From Oscillospiraceae bacterium (GTDB taxonomy: Bacteria > Bacillota > Clostridia > Oscillospirales > Ruminococcaceae): a DNA stretch of 64,000 nt. A program made the translations under genes and the position numbers. The notes below the pieces were generated by a model that was not told the DNA's origin, did no database searches, and saw only the letters and a program-made list of their open reading frames with translations. The stretch's first letter is position 1; every line of letters starts with the position of its first letter. Below are positions 56,949 through 64,000 of this stretch, in pieces. Location: contig JAFWQJ010000020.1 in assembly GCA_017545185.1 (NCBI GenBank), positions 1-64,000 on the forward strand. The letters run 5' to 3'.

Positions 56949-57785
56949 ATGAACGCGATCGAAATAAAAGGACTGAAGAAGAATTACGGCGGCTTTACGC
57001 TCGGGCCGGTTGACCTGACCCTGCCGCAGGGCTGCATCATGGGACTGATCGGAGAAAACGGCGCAGGCAAGAGCACGACGATCAAGGCCATGCTCGGCAT
57101 GATCTCCGCAGGCGGCAGCATCAGGCTGCTCGGCAAAGAGATCAGCGGCGACGCTGCTGCGGTCAAGCAGGAGATCGGCGTGGTGCCCGACGAGATCGGT
57201 CTGCCGGAGATGCTGAATGTCCGCCATGTCGAAAAGATCATGCGCGATACCTTCACGAATTGGCGCAGCGATGTGTTCGCGGACTATATCAAGAAGTTTG
57301 ACCTGCCGGAGAAAAAGGCGTTCAAGAATTTCTCCAAGGGCATGAAAATGAAGCTCGGCATCGCGATCGCGCTGTCCCATGAGGCGAAGCTGCTGATCCT
57401 CGATGAGCCGACCAGCGGTCTTGACCCGCTCGTCCGTGACGAGATCGTCAACATTCTCAACGACTTTACCCGCGACGAATCCCACGCGATCCTGATCTCG
57501 TCGCATATCGTCAGCGACCTCGAAAAGATCTGCGACTATATCGCATTCCTGCACAAGGGCAGACTGATGCTCTGCGAGGAAAAGGACCGTCTGCTTGAGC
57601 AGTACGGCATTCTGCAGACGACGCCCGATGTCCTGAACGATCTGGGGGAGGGCGCTGTCCTCGGCAAGCGCGTGACCGATTACGGCGCGGAGGCGATCGT
57701 TGACCGCGAGAAGATCCCGCAGTCCTTCGACACCCGCCCGATCTCGATCGAGGAGCTGTTTGTCATTATGGCCAAGGAGGGGTAA
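56949..57785 (+). CDS. ABC transporter ATP-binding protein
   Basis: A 278-residue ATPase. Walker A is GENGAGKSTT, the signature region is FSKGMKMKLGIAIAL, Walker B is LLILDEPTSGLDP, and an H-loop His follows (ISSHIVSDL). The C-terminal extension is short. It is similar to YtrB/BcrA-type export ATPases. GAAAGGAGT precedes the ATG. It is the only ATPase for the five permease-like genes that follow, so it must serve several of them or pair with one only. Confidence 0.93.
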   Translation: MNAIEIKGLKKNYGGFTLGPVDLTLPQGCIMGLIGENGAGKSTTIKAMLGMISAGGSIRLLGKEISGDAAAVKQEIGVVPDEIGLPEMLNVRHVEKIMRDTFTNWRSDVFADYIKKFDLPEKKAFKNFSKGMKMKLGIAIALSHEAKLLILDEPTSGLDPLVRDEIVNILNDFTRDESHAILISSHIVSDLEKICDYIAFLHKGRLMLCEEKDRLLEQYGILQTTPDVLNDLGEGAVLGKRVTDYGAEAIVDREKIPQSFDTRPISIEELFVIMAKEG

Positions 57786-57787
57786 CA

Positions 57788-58432
57788 ATGAAAGGCCTGC
57801 TCAAAAAAGAATGGTTTGTGCTCTGGAACAAACCGATCATGATCCTCATTCCGCTGATCCTGTTCGCGGTCATGGGCATCACCTCCAAAAACTTTTTCAT
57901 GGTGATGTATCTTCCGCTGTATATCGGCATTCTGCCTGTTTCGCTCATTACGACTGACGAAACGAGCCGCTGGGAGCGGTTCGCGCTCGGGATGCCCTAC
58001 AGCCGCAAGGATCTTGTCTCCGCGAAATATCTGATGAGCCTGCTGCTGGTGCTGAGCGGCGTTCTGCTGACCTCTGCCATTCTGGTGTTCGTCATGCGCA
58101 GCACGCTGACCGTTCCGCAGATGCTCCTGCTGATCGCTGCGTCGTTCGCAGTCAGCCTGATCCTGCCCTCCGTGCTGCTCCCGCTGAACCTCAAATTCGG
58201 CACGGCAAAGGCAAGACTGGCACTCGCTGTCCTGCTGGCCGTCTTTGGCTGCATGGCTGCGACTGCATTCAACGCTGAAAACAGCGACAGCCCCTTCAAT
58301 GTGACCGCATGGCTCGCAAAGCTGCAGTTCAGCCCGCAGATCCTCGCGCTGCTGTTCGTCGCAGCCGCCGCGGTCATCATGGCAGTTTCGTGGGCAGTTT
58401 CCGTCATCATCTATCGCCGCAAGCAATTCTGA
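57788..58432 (+). CDS. ABC-2-type permease paralogue 1
   Basis: A 214-residue protein with six hydrophobic helices. It shows the family's shared block TSRWERFALGMPYSRKDLVS followed by AKYLMSLL after the second helix. The start is two bases after the ATPase stop, with AAGGAGG before it. It is the most likely partner of the ATPase, being coupled to it. Substrate unknown; antibiotic or peptide export is plausible from the YtrA-type regulator. Confidence 0.85.
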   Translation: MKGLLKKEWFVLWNKPIMILIPLILFAVMGITSKNFFMVMYLPLYIGILPVSLITTDETSRWERFALGMPYSRKDLVSAKYLMSLLLVLSGVLLTSAILVFVMRSTLTVPQMLLLIAASFAVSLILPSVLLPLNLKFGTAKARLALAVLLAVFGCMAATAFNAENSDSPFNVTAWLAKLQFSPQILALLFVAAAAVIMAVSWAVSVIIYRRKQF

Positions 58433-58468
58433 ATCGTATCAAACATCACTGCAAAAGGAGGTGTCAGC

Positions 58469-59173
58469 ATGAAAGGGCTGCTCCGCGTCACACATTATCT
58501 CTCCGGCGGGTACTGGATCATTTTGCTTGATTTCGGATTCCCGGTTCTGATCTCCCTGCTGCCGGTAAACCCGCCGAATATCAGTACCTGCATGATGTTC
58601 GTCGCGTATATTTCGATTTTTACCGGAATGATGCCGGTCAGGGAACACGAAGCCACATCCGTCAGCCGCTGGAAAAGCTACATCAAAACGATGCCGTATA
58701 CGCGCAGACAGCAGGTCGATGCGAAATTCCTGTATTCTCTGCTGACCGTCATCCCGGCTGTGCTGGCTGCGCTGCTTCTGCTTCCGTACTTTCAGCTTCG
58801 CAATCCGAACATGATGAACGAATTTCCTTACGCGCCGCCCGCTGCATTTCTCATGCTGATGTACGCCGCACTGACCGCCGCCGCCATTCTGCAAATGACC
58901 GCATTTCTGCTTCCGCTGTTCTTCATCCGGCGCGGCGGCATCGGAACCTATCTCGCCGGTACGGCAGTCGGCGCACCGTTTGTCTGCATCTATATAGGCA
59001 TCCTTGCGTATCTTTCGCATCACCTGTATCTCTGCAAATGGGAACCGGTCTCACAGACCGCGCTGATGATCCCGTTTCTGCTGCTTGTACCGGCCGTGAT
59101 CTGCTTTGCACTCTCCTGGCTGTACACGCGCAGAGCATACTGCCGCCGCAGAAGAAAGAAGGTGACCGCATGA
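58469..59173 (+). CDS. ABC-2-type permease paralogue 2
   Basis: A 234-residue membrane protein with six helices and the shared block SVSRWKSYIKTMPYTRRQ, followed by VDAKFLYSLL. AAAGGAGGTG precedes the ATG. The stop overlaps the next gene's ATG (ATGA). Short basic C-terminus (RRAYCRRRRKK) ends in the same way as paralogue 3. Confidence 0.83.
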   Translation: MKGLLRVTHYLSGGYWIILLDFGFPVLISLLPVNPPNISTCMMFVAYISIFTGMMPVREHEATSVSRWKSYIKTMPYTRRQQVDAKFLYSLLTVIPAVLAALLLLPYFQLRNPNMMNEFPYAPPAAFLMLMYAALTAAAILQMTAFLLPLFFIRRGGIGTYLAGTAVGAPFVCIYIGILAYLSHHLYLCKWEPVSQTALMIPFLLLVPAVICFALSWLYTRRAYCRRRRKKVTA

Positions 59174-59871
59174 AGGCACTGCTTCGCATCCGGTTTTACC
59201 TGTCCGGCAAACTGAAAATCGCTGCACGCGGGACAGCATTGTCGCTCCTGTATGCTCTGATCCGGCCTGCAGCGGAATCCGTGCTCAGAGTATCCGACGG
59301 ATTTCCTTCCGTTATCATGGCCGCATTTGTTTTCGGGATCGACGCGCTCTTTGTCAGCGCTGCCGAATCAGGAAGCCGCTGGCAGGAATACGCAAAAACA
59401 CTGCCGTATTCCGACGGGCAGCTTGTCGATTCCGCATATCTGTTCTCGCTGCTGTATGCCGCATTTGCCGCCGTTCCTGCCGCAGCCGTGCTTCCGGTGC
59501 TTCTGCTGCGGAATCCGGCACTGCTTTCCGGATCTCCGGATACGTCCGCAGCGGAAGCAGCACTGATGTTCGCGGTGACGGCAGCCGCAGCCGTGCTGCA
59601 GATCTCAGCATTTCTGTACCAGGTCTTTTACCGGAGAAACAGCAGTCTGAAATCGTTTGGGGTCTTTGCGGCGTTCCTCGTGCTGCTCCTGCTCCCGTAT
59701 CTGCTGTATGTCCCGGTTAAAGCGGCAGACGGACAGACAACCGCTTTCCTGAAGAATACACAAAAGCTGCCGCTTTGGATGCTTGCGGATGCAGCCGTCT
59801 GCTATCCGCTCTCGTGGCTGCTGTCCCGCAGACTGTACTGCCGCCGCGGAAGAAAGAAGGTGACCGCATGA
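59170..59871 (+). CDS. ABC-2-type permease paralogue 3
   Basis: A 233-residue membrane protein with about six helices and the shared block SGSRWQEYAKTLPYSDGQ, then VDSAYLFSLL. The ATG overlaps the previous stop (ATGA), and AGAAGGTGA lies before it. The C-terminus (SRRLYCRRGRKKVTA) almost repeats that of paralogue 2, showing recent duplication. An in-frame region upstream of the ATG belongs to the overlapping paralogue 2 and is excluded. Confidence 0.82.
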   Translation: MKALLRIRFYLSGKLKIAARGTALSLLYALIRPAAESVLRVSDGFPSVIMAAFVFGIDALFVSAAESGSRWQEYAKTLPYSDGQLVDSAYLFSLLYAAFAAVPAAAVLPVLLLRNPALLSGSPDTSAAEAALMFAVTAAAAVLQISAFLYQVFYRRNSSLKSFGVFAAFLVLLLLPYLLYVPVKAADGQTTAFLKNTQKLPLWMLADAAVCYPLSWLLSRRLYCRRGRKKVTA

Positions 59872-60524
59872 AGGCGCTGCTGTATCTCGAATACATCATG
59901 ACGGGCGGGAAAAAGCTCTACGGCATCATACTCGGCATCGGGCTGCTGACGACCGTTCTGCCGCCGGCTTTCCTGATGTTCTACATCATCGCGGGCATTC
60001 TGCTGCTGGCACTCGCGCCGCAGCTGATGAGCCTGCAGCGTCTCAAGGGACACTTTGACCGCTATACGCTGACGCTGCCGTATTCCCGCTTTGAGACAGT
60101 CGCTGCCCGGTATCTCTTTTACCTCGCAGCCGCGGCCTGCTTTACGGTCTGGATCACGCTGCTGTTTGCGCTGTTCTTCGTGATTCATCGGGATTCCGTC
60201 CTGAACGGGTATCTGTTTGTCGTGCTGTATCTGGCCGCGCATCTGTTCGGCGGCATCGCGCTCATCCTGCCGCTGACATTCCTCGCGGAGCGCATCGGCA
60301 GTACATGGCCGCTTGGCATCAGCTACATCATCATTTATGCCGGCCTGCTCAAAATCGTCATCCTGGCAATTTTCCTCATCCCGACTGCAGACAGCACCGT
60401 CATATTCTCCCCGGAAGAAAAAATGCTCACCCTGCTCGGCCCGCCGTTTCTGCTGCTGCTCTCATGGCTGCTCTCCCGCGCATTCTACTGCTGCGGCTTC
60501 AAACAAAAGAAGGTGATCGAATGA
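59868..60524 (+). CDS. ABC-2-type permease paralogue 4
   Basis: A 218-residue membrane protein with six helices. The shared block is degenerate here (KGHFDRYTLTLPYSRFETVA then ARYLFYLA, quoted in parts), so it has diverged most. The ATG overlaps the previous stop codon. It is followed at once by paralogue 5 (ATGA overlap). Confidence 0.8.
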   Translation: MKALLYLEYIMTGGKKLYGIILGIGLLTTVLPPAFLMFYIIAGILLLALAPQLMSLQRLKGHFDRYTLTLPYSRFETVAARYLFYLAAAACFTVWITLLFALFFVIHRDSVLNGYLFVVLYLAAHLFGGIALILPLTFLAERIGSTWPLGISYIIIYAGLLKIVILAIFLIPTADSTVIFSPEEKMLTLLGPPFLLLLSWLLSRAFYCCGFKQKKVIE

Positions 60525-61324
60525 AGGCACTGCTCCGCAAGGAATTTTATCTGTTCGGCGGCAAAAAAACGCTGCTGATCCTGGCACTTTCCGCGCTGCC
60601 TGCGATCCTGCTGAACTGGTCTGCGATCCCGTTTTCCTATGCGCTCACCGTTTGCATACTGCCGTTCAGCTTCCATACAAAGGATGACAGCGCCCGCTGG
60701 TGGACGTATTCCAAAACGCTCCCCTTTACCCGGAACCAGATCGTTGATGCGAAATATCTGTTTCAGCTGCTGCTGCTTCTGGCAGTCGGGCTGATGCTGG
60801 CGGCGGAATATACGGTCAGCATTCTGCGGCACCCGGGGGATCGGCAGCTTCACATGAGCCCGTTTTTTGCGCTTTATCTGTTCTTTATCCCCTGCTTTGT
60901 CAGTGCGCTTTCATTCCCGCTGCTCTTTTGGACGAAACGGCACGGCAGAAGGTGGCTGTCCGGTGTCGTCATTACGGTAATCGTAACGCCCCTGCTCGTG
61001 CTGACGGTTTTCATTCTGCCGACATTTCTGCTCAGCATGGCCGAAATTGCAAACCCGCCCGGCGAGGTGCCCCTGATGTTCATTGTCATCGGCGGGCAAC
61101 GGTATCAGATCACGCAGGCGGTCGTCCGGCAGGCGCTGCGGATCGCAAAACGGGTCGTACCGCTTTTCTCGCTGGCACTGTACGGCCTGTCGTGGCTGAT
61201 CTCCCGCAGAATCTACCGCCGCGGAAAAAAGCAGCGCATCCCGAAGGAATACCGCCCGCAGCTTCTGCTGAAACAGGATGACGATGCTGATTTTGCCGCG
61301 ATACAGACCATATTTTTCAGCTGA
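60521..61324 (+). CDS. ABC-2-type permease paralogue 5
   Basis: A 267-residue membrane protein with six helices and the shared block SARWWTYSKTLPFTRNQ, then VDAKYLFQLL. It has a longer cytoplasmic C-terminus (about 35 residues, RKEYRPQLLLKQDDDADF-like) than its paralogues. The ATG overlaps the previous stop. The operon ends at the terminator at 61330-61364. Confidence 0.83.
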   Translation: MKALLRKEFYLFGGKKTLLILALSALPAILLNWSAIPFSYALTVCILPFSFHTKDDSARWWTYSKTLPFTRNQIVDAKYLFQLLLLLAVGLMLAAEYTVSILRHPGDRQLHMSPFFALYLFFIPCFVSALSFPLLFWTKRHGRRWLSGVVITVIVTPLLVLTVFILPTFLLSMAEIANPPGEVPLMFIVIGGQRYQITQAVVRQALRIAKRVVPLFSLALYGLSWLISRRIYRRGKKQRIPKEYRPQLLLKQDDDADFAAIQTIFFS

Positions 61325-61329
61325 CACGA

Positions 61330-61364
61330 ACGCCCCCTGACCTTTTCAGTCAGAGGGCGTTTTG
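61330..61364. terminator. Bidirectional terminator of the ABC operon
   Basis: CGCCCCCTGAC and GTCAGAGGGCG pair around CTTTTCA with one bulge, followed by TTTTG on plus. The convergent lipoprotein gene ends just beyond. Confidence 0.83.
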
Positions 61365-61371
61365 CTGTCTG

Positions 61372-62391
61372 TTATGATTCGTTCAGGATCTTCACATGGT
61401 CGCTGTCCGTTACCGGGCTGCCGTCCCTGCCGCTCAGATACGGCGAAAATGCCGGATGCTCACCGGAATTGTCCGTGATCTGTATTTCAACATTGCTCGC
61501 GATCTCGCTCTGATTGCAGCGCAGCAGCACCGGCGCACCGTTATAGCTGCTGTAAATTCTGCCGTATTCCTTATTCTGCACCGGGTCAACCGCGGTGATG
61601 ACGACATGTGCCTCGCTGTCACGCGGGATGATGAGATACATCTCGCCGCCGTCGGTTTCCGCATAATTCGCTTCCGGGAGCTCCGAAAACCACGCATATT
61701 CTTGATTCTGCATCGGCAGCTCCATGAGCGCAACATTTCTGCGCAGCGTCTCCCGCAGGTCTGTATCCGTATTGCCGAGATACTGCACCGCACAGAAATC
61801 ATCGTCGCCGAACGCCCTGCGCAGCGTGACCTCCGGATTCCAGAGCGATCCCTCCAGATCGTTCAGGTTGATCAGATGATCCATGATATCCCGTCCGGCA
61901 GCGGTCGTCCGATCAACATAATACCATGCGGCGGTCGCGGTGTGGCTGTCAAACAGGTCATAAAGATGCAGCGTCACAATGCCGTTCTGCTCCGTATCGA
62001 CGTCGATGAACTGCGGGATGTGGTTCGTGCGGGAGCCGTAATACCGGCGCGCCATTGTGATGAGATCATCGTCCGAATAGGACTTCGCAGCCTGCGTCGT
62101 TTCCGGTGCCTTCGTCGTCTCCGCGGCAGTCGTTGCAGCAGCCGTCGCCGCAGCAGAAGTCTCCGCAGCCGTGGCTGCAGTGGATGCAGCGGTCGTGCGT
62201 TCAGTCTTTTTCGTCGTAACAGCTTCGGTTTCCGCTGCCGTGGCGGTCGTTTCTGCCGCTGCTTCTTCGGTCACGGCGGTCGTCTCCGCCGGTGCGGCTT
62301 CCGGCTCCGGCTCACCGCCGCGCGTACAGCCGGTCAGCAGGCCCGCGGCACAGACCGCAATGCAGATCAGTTTCTGATTCGGATTCTTCAT
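61372..62391 (-). CDS. Lipoprotein with long Thr/Ala linker
   Basis: A 339-residue exported lipoprotein. The signal peptide ends in LLTGC (Cys22), followed by a Thr/Ala/Glu-rich linker of about 80 residues. The C-terminal domain (about 105-339) begins SDDDLITMARRYYG and contains YVDRTTAAGRDIMD, but I do not know the family. AAGGAG precedes the ATG. It follows the PASTA kinase gene with a hairpin between. Confidence 0.82.
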   Translation of the reverse strand: MKNPNQKLICIAVCAAGLLTGCTRGGEPEPEAAPAETTAVTEEAAAETTATAAETEAVTTKKTERTTAASTAATAAETSAAATAAATTAAETTKAPETTQAAKSYSDDDLITMARRYYGSRTNHIPQFIDVDTEQNGIVTLHLYDLFDSHTATAAWYYVDRTTAAGRDIMDHLINLNDLEGSLWNPEVTLRRAFGDDDFCAVQYLGNTDTDLRETLRRNVALMELPMQNQEYAWFSELPEANYAETDGGEMYLIIPRDSEAHVVITAVDPVQNKEYGRIYSSYNGAPVLLRCNQSEIASNVEIQITDNSGEHPAFSPYLSGRDGSPVTDSDHVKILNES

Positions 62392-62424
62392 ATTCTTCTC
62401 CTTTTTTTATTGCATCTTCTGATA

Positions 62425-62453
62425 AAATGCAGCCTGACTCTCATCAGGCTGCA
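62425..62453 (-). terminator. Terminator of the PASTA kinase gene
   Basis: ATGCAGCCTG and CAGGCTGCAT form a ten-base perfect stem around a seven-base loop; TTTT follows on the minus strand. Confidence 0.85.
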
Positions 62454-62459
62454 TCATTG

Positions 62460-64000
62460 CTATTCGGACGGCGGGGTTTCCGCTCCGTTGTCCGGCGGCG
62501 TGACCGGTGTCGGCGGATCGGAGACCGGAGGCGGCGCGGGCGGATCGGAGACCGGCGGATTCGTGACCGGCGGTACATCCGGAGCCGGCGGATTTGTCAC
62601 AGGCGGAAGCGTTGCCTGTTGTGCAGGCGCCTGCGTATGCTGCGGCTGCTGCGCCTCTGTGCCCCTTGCTTCGGTATGCGAGGTCTTTGCGGTGGTCTTG
62701 GTCGTCTTGGTGGTCTTTTTGCCGTTGCCGGACGTAGACATCGTGCTGGCGTTTGCGACCGGCTCATTCACCGGATTATACGCATAATAGACGATGATCT
62801 CATAATCGTCCATTGCATCAAGCAGCTTGCCGACCTCCGGTTCGACGGCGCAGACATAACCGTTTTTGAAGTTGTAATTGACCGTCGCCTTATAAATGAC
62901 GCTGGCCTTGTTGCCGTACTTCGAGGTCATGACGGGCTCGGAACTGCCGTTCTGATTGTTCGACGTGGTGCCCAGCACCGTGCCGTTGCCCATATTGTTC
63001 GAGCCGCCGCCGTCAACTGCTTTCGAGAGACCCATTTCCTCCAGCTTTTTCAGATAGGACTGCAGCCGGAGTCCGTTAAATTCCGGGATCGTGATGATCG
63101 ACGGGCCGAGGCTGACCTTGACCTTCATGGACGAGCCGGAAGCGATCTCGGTACCCTGTTCAAATTCCTGCCAGAAAATCTGATCCTTCGCGATATGATC
63201 GTCAAAATCATATTCCGGTTCCAGATCCAGATCCATTTTCTCCTTCATCTCATCGCGCTTGATCTGGAAGTTCATGCCGATGAGGTTCGGGACCTCAAAA
63301 TCAAACCGCGCCGTCGGATCGGCTTTGCTCTCCTCCGGAAGATCGAGGCTGTCCGTCACAGAGCTTTCTTCCTCCATCAGCATATTGTTCTTGTTGAGGT
63401 TCAGGATCTTGGAAAGTGCAATGACCACGATCGTGACGATCGCAATAAACAAAAATGCAATGAGCAGCGGTGTGCGGATGCGCTCAAAGACCGTCAGCTC
63501 GTCTTCCCGGTAGCGTCCGTTATTCTGCGGACGGCGGCTGTTCGGACGTCCCTGCTGCGGATTTCTGCGCTGTGCTGCGGAACGGTTCGGTGCGCCGCCG
63601 CGGTTCGCGGGATGATTTCTTGACTGTGCACCGTTTCTCTGCGCTGCGTTCCCGCGCTGCTGGCCGCTTCTCTGCCGGTCGCTGCCGGCAGGTCTGCGCT
63701 GACCGTTTCCGGACGGTCTGTGCTGGCCGTTCTGCGGACGCCGCTGACCGCCCTGCTGCGGATGACTGCCGCTGCTGCTGCGCGGACGCTGTGCCGGCTG
63801 CTGGCCTGTTCCGGATGCTCTGTGCTGCCCGGTCTGGCCGCGCTGCGTATGTGTCTGGAACACCGCGGTCGCTTCCTTGTCGGGTGCGCCTGCGGGGACA
63901 TCGTCTCCGTTCTCCTGCTCCGGGAGTTCCTTATCAAAGAGCAGCATCACAAGATCGGTGACCGAACGGATGCGCTCATTGCTGTCCAGCTTCAGACCCT
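62460..64000 (-). CDS. prkC: Ser/Thr protein kinase with PASTA domains (5' end outside the window)
   Basis: The C-terminal 512 codons are visible; the gene continues beyond 64000. The first codons (GLKLDSNERIRSVTDLVMLL) match the last helix of a Hanks-type kinase domain. Then comes a juxtamembrane region of about 140 residues very rich in Arg, Gln, Gly, Asn and Pro, one membrane helix (TPLLIAFLFIAIVTIVVIAL) and PASTA domains (VPNLIGMNFQIKRDEM, GLRLQSYLKKLEEMGL and further). The tail is rich in Pro, Thr and Gln. PrkC-type kinases sense peptidoglycan fragments through PASTA domains and control growth. A frame starting inside the window would be artificial. Confidence 0.93.
   Translation of the reverse strand, partial: GLKLDSNERIRSVTDLVMLLFDKELPEQENGDDVPAGAPDKEATAVFQTHTQRGQTGQHRASGTGQQPAQRPRSSSGSHPQQGGQRRPQNGQHRPSGNGQRRPAGSDRQRSGQQRGNAAQRNGAQSRNHPANRGGAPNRSAAQRRNPQQGRPNSRRPQNNGRYREDELTVFERIRTPLLIAFLFIAIVTIVVIALSKILNLNKNNMLMEEESSVTDSLDLPEESKADPTARFDFEVPNLIGMNFQIKRDEMKEKMDLDLEPEYDFDDHIAKDQIFWQEFEQGTEIASGSSMKVKVSLGPSIITIPEFNGLRLQSYLKKLEEMGLSKAVDGGGSNNMGNGTVLGTTSNNQNGSSEPVMTSKYGNKASVIYKATVNYNFKNGYVCAVEPEVGKLLDAMDDYEIIVYYAYNPVNEPVANASTMSTSGNGKKTTKTTKTTAKTSHTEARGTEAQQPQHTQAPAQQATLPPVTNPPAPDVPPVTNPPVSDPPAPPPVSDPPTPVTPPDNGAETPPSE

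Overview
The window looks like chromosome of a fibre-degrading, cellulosome-forming Clostridia (Oscillospiraceae, Ruminococcus-like). The DNA is GC-rich, Shine-Dalgarno sites are strong, and sigma-A promoters with 17-nt spacers recur. WhiA, an FeoB-associated Cys-rich peptide, a PASTA kinase and seven dockerin-bearing secreted proteins fit this group. I cannot name a species. Most genes run on the minus strand, and long open frames opposite real genes are a by-product of the GC content.

Layout. 1-6100: tRNA-Val, a rhomboid protease, a dockerin-bearing GH26 enzyme, and an ECF sigma factor with its translationally coupled membrane partner. 6100-11000: a six-hairpin intergenic cluster, a hypothetical gene and whiA on plus, then a minus operon dut / DUF4321-like / PHP / coiled-coil membrane protein. 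11000-20100: two small minus genes, then one apparent seven-gene unit with a clear promoter and terminator: transglutaminase-like protein, amino-acid racemase, DltA-like ligase, carrier protein, MBOAT (DltB-like), SGNH protein and a lipoprotein. This is probably a D-aminoacylation pathway for a cell-surface polymer. 20200-23800: malQ with a LacI-sensor/GGDEF protein. 23800-26400: a YobI/KAP-type membrane P-loop NTPase fused to pentapeptide repeats, whose C-terminal half is AT-rich unlike everything around it. 26400-31100: a CotH/dockerin protein, PRPP synthetase and pyrophosphatase.

31200-40700: feoA-feoB-Cys-rich peptide behind a promoter with DtxR-like boxes; 1.1 kb of repeats and orphan terminators; a nitroreductase; and a three-subunit NuoE/NuoF/GltD-type flavin complex resembling the Sporomusa-type (Stn) electron-bifurcating transhydrogenase. 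40700-51000: five BspA-like leucine-rich-repeat proteins, all ending in an unusual dockerin with a conserved tail. 51000-56500: ECF-type S component with pyridoxal kinase, an AT-rich YcxB-like gene, a probable orphan small RNA, a DacF-type carboxypeptidase, and a gene with a truncated copy of its own 5' end. 56500-61400: a GntR (YtrA-type) regulator, one ABC ATPase and five tandem paralogous permeases. 61370-64000: a lipoprotein and the C-terminal part of a PASTA Ser/Thr kinase cut by the window edge.

The most novel-looking items are the NTPase/pentapeptide chimera, the dlt-like operon with its own racemase and altered active-site residues, the dockerin-LRR array, the orphan RNA at 53416-53576, the twin hairpins with one shared loop at 38186-38243, and an interspersed repeat family with three copies here.
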